Origin: JAGMES01 sp023128035
GTDB taxonomy: Bacteria; Bacillota; Halanaerobiia; DY22613
Assembly: GCA_030627905.1 (NCBI GenBank)
Contig: DAOVRZ010000030.1
Coordinates: 1-48,710, forward strand
Direction of reading: 5' to 3'
DNA length: 48,710 nt
The notes below the pieces were generated by a model. The model made no database searches. It was not told the origin of the DNA and saw only the letters and a list, made by a program, of their open reading frames with translations. How positions within the stretch are numbered: position 1 is the stretch's first letter; the number at the start of each line of letters is the position of its first letter. Below, piece after piece: positions 24,310 to 30,907 of this stretch. The translations under genes were made by a program, and so were the position numbers.

Positions 24310-25350
24310 ATGAGAAAAATGATTCAAAAAAACTGGTTTAGCTTTCTGTTTATTTTATTTATGCTTTTTATAATCTCACCACATATCCTTGCAGAGGATG
24401 GTATTGAAGAGGATTATAGTTTCGATGTGAGTAAGGGAGAGGTTGTCGATTCTTATAGTCTGTTTTCTCCAAATTTAATGGAGATTGTTTTATATCAGAA
24501 GGAAAATTCTGAAGCGGAGGAACTCAATGAGGGTTTAGAGCAATACACTATTGAGGCTCAGAGTCATCTTCTAAATGGAGTTACTATTTCTTATGGGTAT
24601 GATACCCTGAATGATTTTACGAAGGTTAATGATACAATTATAGGTGAATATAAGTTTCTGTCACAGAATGCAGGATTAGAATTGAAACTACTCCCAGGAC
24701 TTTTATTGAATGCTGATTACAAAAAAATATTGAATGATCATGATGGTGTTCAAACTCAGAAATCTGTATTTCTCGCAGTTAACCCTACTGATTTTACTAG
24801 TTTTAATGCAACTTATGGTGTTATTTCTAGGGATTCGAATTTCTTGGATATTGGGCTAATGCCGGTCTGGTTGCCAGAGCTTATTGCGAACATAGGAAAA
24901 GAAAGATATTCTAATGATCTTATTGTTACTCAACTAGGAATGGCTGTGCAACCTACAAATTTCTATAATTTTTTCGCTGATTATGTTTCCATGAGTGAGG
25001 AGGGAAACAAGGCAAGTTCCTCTAAAACGGTTTTAGGTTTTCAGTTAAATGATATGACTAAGGAGTTAAATGCTACCTTTGAGATGGAGAATCAAACAGA
25101 CCAAAAAGCAGTAACCTCTACAGGGGTGCAATTGAACTTAATTGATCTGGCCTCTTTGAAAGCTGTTTATAGTAAGGTAATGGATTATCAGATTCCAGAT
25201 GATGGGGTCAAATCAATCTGGGATTTAGGACTTAATGTTAATTTTGCTGAGAATACTTCACTTCAGTTTCAGTATATATGGGTTTTACCCCAAGAGACTG
25301 AATCAGATGATGAAAAAACAGCACAAGCGAGATTAGAGGTTCGTTTTTAA
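24310..25350 (+). CDS. Predicted outer-membrane beta-barrel protein, unknown function
   Basis: A 346-residue protein with a signal peptide (about 1-28, ending ILA) and then alternating hydrophobic/polar strands throughout: GVTISYGYDTLN, FTSFNATYGVISR, LNATFEMENQ, TSLQFQYIWVLP. It ends in Arg-Phe (ARLEVRF), the usual barrel C-terminal signal. I do not recognise a named family. It forms its own transcription unit between two terminators, between ompM and the LptD-like gene, which suggests an outer-membrane role. An export barrel and a small porin are both possible. ATG 24310 is preceded by GGGGTGGTGTG. Confidence 0.6.
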   Translation: MRKMIQKNWFSFLFILFMLFIISPHILAEDGIEEDYSFDVSKGEVVDSYSLFSPNLMEIVLYQKENSEAEELNEGLEQYTIEAQSHLLNGVTISYGYDTLNDFTKVNDTIIGEYKFLSQNAGLELKLLPGLLLNADYKKILNDHDGVQTQKSVFLAVNPTDFTSFNATYGVISRDSNFLDIGLMPVWLPELIANIGKERYSNDLIVTQLGMAVQPTNFYNFFADYVSMSEEGNKASSSKTVLGFQLNDMTKELNATFEMENQTDQKAVTSTGVQLNLIDLASLKAVYSKVMDYQIPDDGVKSIWDLGLNVNFAENTSLQFQYIWVLPQETESDDEKTAQARLEVRF

Positions 25351-25351
25351 C

Positions 25352-25386
25352 AAAAAGCTGAGATGATCTTTTTATCTCAGCTTTTT
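25352..25386 (+). terminator. Terminator of the second barrel gene
   Basis: A 13-bp stem, AAAAAGCTGAGAT (25352-25364) with ATCTCAGCTTTTT (25374-25386), has a 9-nt loop and ends in a T run. It begins right at the stop codon of the gene. Confidence 0.88.
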
Positions 25387-25404
25387 ATATTCCATTAATT
25401 ACAT

Positions 25405-25434
25405 GGAGGAAGAAGATGAGGTTTTAGCGAATTA
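25405..25434 (+). promoter_or_regulatory. SigH-type promoter candidate before the LptD-like gene
   Basis: GGAGGAAGA (25405-25413; one mismatch), a 12-bp spacer, then AGCGAATTA (25426-25434; full match to RNNGAATWW). It lies 34 bases upstream of the start codon, with the same spacing as the lpxC element. Confidence 0.5.
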
Positions 25435-25468
25435 AAGAGTAATATAATAATGCTAAAGGAGATTGTCG

Positions 25469-26800
25469 ATGCTGATAAAAAAAGAGATTTTTATATACAC
25501 TTTACTTTTCTTATTGTTTATTTGTTCAGGTGTTGTTGTTGCCAAAGACACTCAAACATTGGATGCAGGTTTGATAGAATTGGGAGAAGGATATGTAAAG
25601 GCTACAGAAGGTTTTGAATTTTGGTATGAAGGAAAGAGGATGACAGGCGAGCAATTATATTTAGATTTAGTGACACAACATTATTATCTTGATAGAGTAG
25701 CCTTTACAGCGTGCGTGAAAACAGAGCCCCATTATTTGATTCTGGCAAAAAGAGTGGAGATTATTCCTAAGGAAAGGTTAAAATTGTCTGGAGTTAAAAT
25801 AATGATAGGAAAAGTAACTATTCCTCTACCAATGGATTTGGTTCTAAACTATCGTGATGGAAGTTATCAGTTCCCTGATTGGATTCCTAAAGTGTTTTAT
25901 TCAAGGGAAGAGGGCATAGGATTAAGTTTTAATGGTTTATATCAAATAAACCCTGCACTACGTTTACAAAGCAATCTAACGCTCAGTACTAGAGGAGGCG
26001 TGGATGGGGTTTTAAATGGCGATTATAGGCTTGGAGACGGTATAACAGCTTCTGGTAGGCTAGAATATGATCAAGGCTGGGCAGGAGGAATAGGGTTAAA
26101 CTGGCGTGAGAATAAAGAAGGTTTGAACGGAAAAGCTGACTGGCTTTGGGAGGAAGATGGAACAGATGAAAAAACATTGGTATTCGGATATCTCCATAAA
26201 GGGTGGAAGACTAATCTGAAACTGCAGCAAAAATCTTCTGAAGATATGATTCCTTCTATAGAAGGTAGTACACCTCTGTGGAATATTGCTGGGATTGATA
26301 TCAGTTTAAAGGCTGGCTTAACAAAAGTAAAAGCAAATTCTGAGTTTAACAAAAAAGTTTATGTTCAAACAAAACTACAGGATCATTATACGCTAGGAAG
26401 TACAAGTTTAGGATGGAAATTCACACCCATGTATACATGGATTGATAAAGTAGAGACAAGTATCCAAGGCAAATCCAACTTGTGGATAGTCGCGCCTCTT
26501 AGTGATCAGTTGAAACTGCGTCTAGGTTATCTTCGTACAGATCAGTGGGAGAATGAGTTTACCACTGCAATAGATAGCTATCTATTGGAAGAATCTTTTG
26601 AGGTGAAAATATCATATCATTACAGAAATGAATTGGATGAGGGTTGGGATTTTGAATATGATACAAAGTATAGTCTTTTAGATGGACAAGCAGAGAGAAG
26701 AAAGGCTAAAGTAGTTCGTGCTTATGATTGTTTTGATGTTACAGTTGAGACAGACTTGATTGAACCGCTGATTGATGTTAAGTTTAGTTTGAAATATTGA
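25469..26800 (+). CDS. lptD: Short LptD-like outer-membrane LPS assembly protein
   Basis: The last step of LPS export is insertion into the outer leaflet by the LptD barrel. This 443-residue protein has a signal peptide (about 1-25), a very short jellyroll piece, then RVAFTACVKTEPHYLILAKR and VEIIPKERLKLSGVKIMIG, which align with the LptD pattern around the conserved Cys (TSC...; vw..gkvPifYlP). A beta-rich barrel follows (LRLQSNLTLSTRGG, GGIGLNWRENKE). It ends YDCFDVTVETDLIEPLIDVK then FSLKY, like the LptD C-terminal Cys region. Mature cysteines are only C82 and C421, equivalent to the interdomain disulfide pair of E. coli LptD. AAAGGAG lies 7 bases before ATG 25469. It is about half the proteobacterial length. 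LptE is not seen. Confidence 0.72.
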   Translation: MLIKKEIFIYTLLFLLFICSGVVVAKDTQTLDAGLIELGEGYVKATEGFEFWYEGKRMTGEQLYLDLVTQHYYLDRVAFTACVKTEPHYLILAKRVEIIPKERLKLSGVKIMIGKVTIPLPMDLVLNYRDGSYQFPDWIPKVFYSREEGIGLSFNGLYQINPALRLQSNLTLSTRGGVDGVLNGDYRLGDGITASGRLEYDQGWAGGIGLNWRENKEGLNGKADWLWEEDGTDEKTLVFGYLHKGWKTNLKLQQKSSEDMIPSIEGSTPLWNIAGIDISLKAGLTKVKANSEFNKKVYVQTKLQDHYTLGSTSLGWKFTPMYTWIDKVETSIQGKSNLWIVAPLSDQLKLRLGYLRTDQWENEFTTAIDSYLLEESFEVKISYHYRNELDEGWDFEYDTKYSLLDGQAERRKAKVVRAYDCFDVTVETDLIEPLIDVKFSLKY

Positions 26801-26826
26801 CAAATTGTTAACAGGTATTTTACTAT
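26797..26826 (+). promoter_or_regulatory. SigA-type promoter overlapping the end of the LptD-like gene
   Basis: A perfect -35 TTGACA (26797-26802), an 18-bp spacer, then TACTAT (26821-26826; 4 of 6). It would transcribe the 230-base leader and the export operon that follows. Confidence 0.45.
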
Positions 26827-26893
26827 TGAATGAACGAATTTTAAAGGAATTGGGGAAAATCTATAGAAATATGTAAGAAGATTTGATTCACGA

Positions 26894-26965
26894 GAGGTCA
26901 TCAGGACTCAAGAAAGTTGTCACTGGTGGCATGGGAAAAATATAGTATATTTTTATTTTTTAATT
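26894..26965 (+). terminator. Two small hairpins then an AT-rich terminator-like hairpin in the export-operon leader
   Basis: Hairpin 1 is GAGGTC/GACTC (26894-26899 with 26905-26909, one bulge) and hairpin 2 is TGTCA/TGGCA (26918-26922 with 26927-26931, one G-U pair). Directly after, AAAAATAT pairs with ATATTTTT (26936-26943 with 26947-26954) and is followed by long T runs. The last part may end lptD transcription or attenuate transcription from the 26797 promoter. Confidence 0.4.
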
Positions 26966-26977
26966 TTTTTCTTTTTC

Positions 26978-27006
26978 AAAGGATATTTCTTTGTTTTAGC
27001 GAATAA
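26978..27006 (+). promoter_or_regulatory. SigH-type promoter candidate before the export operon
   Basis: AAAGGATAT (26978-26986; full match), an 11-bp spacer, then AGCGAATAA (26998-27006; full match). It is the best of the set. It lies just after the terminator-like hairpin and 57 bases before the start of the OPX gene. Confidence 0.6.
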
Positions 27007-27062
27007 ATAAAAAAGGAAATAAAGGTCATTTGCGTGAAATTTGTGGGATTGGAGTGAAAAAA

Positions 27063-27944
27063 GTGTCAAAAATCTTGAGGAGTTTGATAATTGTAATAAC
27101 TATAGTTTTACTAGTTCAATTTAGCGTAATAGCGGAAGAGGGAAGATATCTTCTTTCTACTGGTGATATGATAGAGTTTTCTGTTTGGAATCATCCCGAT
27201 TTAACAAAAAGAATGATTGTACGTCCAGATGGGTTTATATCTGTGCCATTGGCTGGTGAATTAAAAGCTGAAAATTTAACTCCAAATGAATTGCAAACAG
27301 AGATCGAAACTCTTTTAGCAAAATATATCAATTCACCTCAAGTGACAATATCTGTTATAGAGTTTAAGATAGCTGAGGTCAGTGTTTTAGGAGCAGTAGT
27401 AAGGTCTGGAGTTTATCAGATTGATGCACATACTAGACTATTAGAAGTTTTGGCTAGGGCTGCTATAGATGAAAAGGTGGCTCTTCTAGAGGAAGTAAGT
27501 TTGACAAGAAATGATTCAGTTATCAAAATTGATGTAGAACGCCTTTTACGTGAAGGCGGTTATCAAAATTATGATCTACAAGAAGGAGATGTAATTTATG
27601 TACCTTTTGCTACCAGAGAGGTATATATTCTAGGCGAAGTAAAGAAACCAGGTGCATATGCGATTGAGAAAAAGACCACTCCAGCTGATGTATTAGCTAT
27701 GGCAGGTGGCCCGACAGAACGGGGTGACTTAAAAAAGGTCAAGATTATTCATAAGGCAGATTTTAATTCAATTGAAGTGATTAATTTGAAAGATTATTTG
27801 GATAATAACACTGGTGAACAGGTGATATATTTACAAGATGGTGATATAATTCAGATTGAAGAAACTAAATCAATTAATTGGGAAAAGATTTTTACCTATG
27901 CAGCAGGAATTAAAATTATACATGATCTAATTGTCAATTGGTAG
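27063..27944 (+). CDS. Polysaccharide export protein, OPX/Wza family
   Basis: A 293-residue periplasmic or outer-membrane export protein. A signal peptide lies at about 1-25 and has no lipobox Cys. The Poly_export domain (about 28-100) has LSTGDMIEFSVWNHPDL and RPDGFISVPLAGELKAENLT; two SLBB domains follow (VSVLGAVVRSGVYQI and VYILGEVKKPGAYAI with DVLAMAGGPTERG). A C-terminal amphipathic stretch (EKIFTYAAGIKIIHDLI) could play the role of the Wza outer-membrane helix. The start is GTG 27063, with TTGGAGTG upstream; a TTG at 27030 is less likely. It heads an operon with Wzz-like, kinase and phosphatase genes. Confidence 0.9.
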   Translation: MSKILRSLIIVITIVLLVQFSVIAEEGRYLLSTGDMIEFSVWNHPDLTKRMIVRPDGFISVPLAGELKAENLTPNELQTEIETLLAKYINSPQVTISVIEFKIAEVSVLGAVVRSGVYQIDAHTRLLEVLARAAIDEKVALLEEVSLTRNDSVIKIDVERLLREGGYQNYDLQEGDVIYVPFATREVYILGEVKKPGAYAIEKKTTPADVLAMAGGPTERGDLKKVKIIHKADFNSIEVINLKDYLDNNTGEQVIYLQDGDIIQIEETKSINWEKIFTYAAGIKIIHDLIVNW

Positions 27945-27955
27945 GGGGTACAGTA

Positions 27956-29365
27956 ATGGAAAACAACCATGAATATGAGATTGATTTGCGAGAATATATA
28001 TCAATTCTTTGGCGAAAAAAATGGGTTATTATAGGTCTTTTCATAATAGCAGTAGTTGGTACTTATTTTTTCGTTAATACTATGGATCCTGTTTATAAGA
28101 CATCAGCGACAATCATGATTCAAAAGAATGACGGGATGCAGAACTTGTTTAGTGGTGATATGTTTTCACTTGGCAATGATCAATCTGGTACATATATAAA
28201 GATGCTTAAAACCAGAAGGATTCTGGATCAGGTGATTCAAAAAATGGATCTACGAGATGAAGAAGGTGAGTTTATATCTTCAAGTACTCTCGGTTCCATG
28301 ATTATAGTTAGTTCAGTTTCTGGTGCAGATATGATCGAGATTTCTATGGAACATACTGAGCCTGAGAAGGTGAAAAAAATTGTTAATACATTGGTTGAAG
28401 TTTTTGTAGAAGAAAATACAAAAATAAGTAAGACGGCTATGACTAGTGCGATAGATTTTATTGAAAAACAGGTTGTTGAATTCAAAAAGGAATTAGAAAA
28501 TACGGAGATGGATTTATTAAACTATAAGCAGGAAAATAACATAATTTTACCTACTGAAGAAGCTAAGCAGACTCTAGAAAAGTTAGTGGAAGCCGAGAGT
28601 TCTAAGTCATTGGCGGAAGTAGAGCTTAAATCTATTGATGCTAGTATCCATGCTATTCAGCGAGAGATGGCGGCTCAAGAAGAGAGGGTAATAAGCAATA
28701 CTGTATTTAGTAAAAACCCTTTATTAAAGCAATATAAAGGTCAACTTACAGAGTTAGAAAGTCAACTGGTTGGGTTAAAGAGTAAATATACAGTAAATCA
28801 TCCAGATGTGCTAAGTCTTGAGTCTCAAATAGCTAGTATAATAGAAACTTTGAAAAAGGAAGTAGAGCAAGAGGTAAGTTCTCAGACCGAAAGTATCAAT
28901 CCAATTTATCAATCATTGTATCAAAGTTTTATTGAATTAGAGACAAATAGATTATCTAGCTTTGCAAAATTGGAAAGCCTTGACCGTATCATCAAAGAAA
29001 ATGAAATTAAACTACAAGACTTACCAGAAAAAGAATTAGAACTGGTTCGTTTAGAACGGGTTGCTAAGGTTGCTGGTGAAATATATATGATGTTGATAAC
29101 TAGATTAGAAGAGGTTAAAATTTCTGAGGCGATGTTAACATCAGATGTTTATATGTTTGATTCTGCATATTTGCCAGTGGATCCGATTAAACCAAATAAA
29201 AAGATGTTGATTCTGATGGCAGGTTTTTTAGCCATCTTTGTAGGTATAGGATTAACATTTTTGATGGAATATCTTGATACAACGGTGAAAACTGCTGAAG
29301 AGGTTGAACGATTATTGGAGGTACCAGTGATTGGCTCGATTCCTAATATGGAAAAGATCAAATAA
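27956..29365 (+). CDS. Chain-length regulator, Wzz/co-polymerase family
   Basis: A 469-residue polysaccharide co-polymerase that spans the inner membrane and sets polymer length. It has an N-terminal helix (about 25-43, WVIIGLFIIAVVGTYFFV) after a cytoplasmic EYEIDLREYISILWRKKW, a long periplasmic coiled-coil region, the family motif near SEAMLTSDVYMFDSAYLPVD, and a C-terminal helix (MLILMAGFLAIFVGIGLTFL). The kinase domain is absent and is encoded by the next gene, so this is the split adaptor-kinase type. The start is ATG 27956 behind TAGGGGG, overlapping nothing. Partner: the tyrosine kinase downstream. Confidence 0.93.
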   Translation: MENNHEYEIDLREYISILWRKKWVIIGLFIIAVVGTYFFVNTMDPVYKTSATIMIQKNDGMQNLFSGDMFSLGNDQSGTYIKMLKTRRILDQVIQKMDLRDEEGEFISSSTLGSMIIVSSVSGADMIEISMEHTEPEKVKKIVNTLVEVFVEENTKISKTAMTSAIDFIEKQVVEFKKELENTEMDLLNYKQENNIILPTEEAKQTLEKLVEAESSKSLAEVELKSIDASIHAIQREMAAQEERVISNTVFSKNPLLKQYKGQLTELESQLVGLKSKYTVNHPDVLSLESQIASIIETLKKEVEQEVSSQTESINPIYQSLYQSFIELETNRLSSFAKLESLDRIIKENEIKLQDLPEKELELVRLERVAKVAGEIYMMLITRLEEVKISEAMLTSDVYMFDSAYLPVDPIKPNKKMLILMAGFLAIFVGIGLTFLMEYLDTTVKTAEEVERLLEVPVIGSIPNMEKIK

Positions 29366-29409
29366 TTGTATTATAATAATTTATATTATCAAGAATGGAA
29401 GTGGAATTG

Positions 29410-30105
29410 ATGAAACGATCTGATGGACTGATCTTTAATTTGGGCCCAAAATCACCAATTACGGAAGCATATAGATCATTGCGGACGAATCTTGAGTTTA
29501 TGAGTCCTGATGATCCGGTTCGGAGTATTCTTTGTACGAGTTCTGGCCCGGGAGAGGGAAAATCTACTACTGTGGCTAATATGGCTATCTCTATGGCTCA
29601 AATAGGAAAAAAGGTTTTATTAATTGATTGTGATTTAAGAAAACCAGTACAGCATAAAGGTTTTAATGTTTCAAATATGCAAGGGATAACTAATCTTCTG
29701 ATTGATCAAAAGTTATCTATGGATGAAGTGATTCAAAAGACAGAGGTTAATAATCTACAGATTATAACATGTGGAACGATGCCACCAAATCCTGCAGAAT
29801 TACTTGGTTCTCAAAGGATGAGTAATCTCATCCAAGAGTTTTTGAAAATATATGATATGGTTTTTATTGATGCTCCTCCGATTATCTCTGTGACTGACGC
29901 TGCTGTTCTAGCATCTGCGTTAGATGGAGTTATATTGGTGGTTGGTTCTGGACAAGCTGAGCGAAATATGGTATTGAAGGCTCAGGACTTATTGAAGAAA
30001 GTGAATGCGAAGATATTGGGTGTTGTTTTGAATCGTGTTCAAGTTCAGAAAGGGTATGAGTCTTATTACTACTATTATTCAAAGGGTGAAAGTCATGCAG
30101 GATAA
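29410..30105 (+). CDS. Bacterial tyrosine kinase, CpsD/CapB type
   Basis: Autophosphorylates on C-terminal tyrosines to control polymerisation and export with the Wzz-like adaptor. It is 231 residues with the EAYR activation motif (ITEAYRSLRTNLEF), Walker A SGPGEGKST (45-53), Walker A' VLLIDCDLRKP and Walker B MVFIDAPP. The C-terminus carries six tyrosines (Y216 and Y219-Y223 in YESYYYYYSKGE), the phosphorylated cluster. ATG 29410 has AGTGGA upstream; an in-frame ATG at 29395 lacks a site. The last 11 bases overlap the phosphatase gene, so the opposing enzymes are translationally coupled. Confidence 0.94.
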   Translation: MKRSDGLIFNLGPKSPITEAYRSLRTNLEFMSPDDPVRSILCTSSGPGEGKSTTVANMAISMAQIGKKVLLIDCDLRKPVQHKGFNVSNMQGITNLLIDQKLSMDEVIQKTEVNNLQIITCGTMPPNPAELLGSQRMSNLIQEFLKIYDMVFIDAPPIISVTDAAVLASALDGVILVVGSGQAERNMVLKAQDLLKKVNAKILGVVLNRVQVQKGYESYYYYYSKGESHAG

Positions 30106-30889
30106 GTTGATAGATATTCATTGTCATATCTTACCTGGTATAGATGATGGGCCTAAGACGATTGATGAGTCATTTGAGATGGTTCAACAGGCAGTCGAGC
30201 AAGGAGTTGGGGCTATTTTTGCGACTCCTCACTATATTCCTGGTGAGTTGGTATATGAGGTAGAAGAGGTTTTGGAGAGAGTACGAACTCTTCAGGAGAA
30301 GATAGATGAAGTTGGTTGGGAGTGTAAGATTTACCCTGGAATGGAGTTATACCTTTGCCCTGAACTGATTTCACATATTGATAAAGGCAAAGTTATTTCA
30401 TTGGGCAAGGAAAGTAAGTACTTATTGGTAGAGTTTCCTGGGAGAGAGCTTTCACCAAATTTAGTTGATCTTTTATATGAGATTAATATTCGTGGATATA
30501 TTCCGATTATAGCACATCCTGAGAGAAATTTAGGTATTGTTGAGAATCCTATGATAGTTAATGAAATATTGCAGCATAATGTTCTCTTACAGGTTAATGC
30601 TTCAAGTCTACTTGGGAGGAATGGGAAAAAGTCTGAGAAACTGGCTTTTGAATTTGTTGAACAGGGACTTGTGAGTTTTGTGGCCTCAGATGGACATTCG
30701 CCTGGTCGGAGAGCTATTCATCTGAGAGCAGCTAAAGATGTACTTAAATTAAATCTATCAAATGAGTTGTTTATAGCTAATGGTAAAAGAGTAGTAAGTC
30801 AGAAAGAAGTTTTTAAAAATGGAGTCGAGTATAGGCAAAGAAAAACTAATATTTTTAGCCGTTTGAAGAAGGCAGTTGCTTTTAAATAG
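30095..30889 (+). CDS. PHP-type tyrosine-protein phosphatase, CpsB/YwqE family
   Basis: Removes phosphate from the tyrosine cluster of the kinase upstream; it is metal dependent (PHP fold). It is 264 residues with the metal ligands in order: DIHCHILPGIDDGP (5-20 region), IFATPHYIPG, MELYLCPEL, IPIIAHPERN and FVASDGHSPG. ATG 30095 follows AAAGGGTGAA and lies inside the end of the kinase gene; the longer in-frame upstream reading overlaps the kinase tail and is not used. This class of phosphatase is typical of Gram-positive capsule loci, while the OPX protein upstream is a diderm feature. Confidence 0.94.
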   Translation: MQDKLIDIHCHILPGIDDGPKTIDESFEMVQQAVEQGVGAIFATPHYIPGELVYEVEEVLERVRTLQEKIDEVGWECKIYPGMELYLCPELISHIDKGKVISLGKESKYLLVEFPGRELSPNLVDLLYEINIRGYIPIIAHPERNLGIVENPMIVNEILQHNVLLQVNASSLLGRNGKKSEKLAFEFVEQGLVSFVASDGHSPGRRAIHLRAAKDVLKLNLSNELFIANGKRVVSQKEVFKNGVEYRQRKTNIFSRLKKAVAFK

Positions 30890-30907
30890 AAGTTGGGAGG
30901 GTTGAAA

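Noticed and set aside
26890..26935. A cyclic-di-GMP riboswitch in the export-operon leader
   Set aside because: The position would fit, but the known conserved core and tetraloop receptor bases of the GEMM types are not visible; only two small hairpins are.
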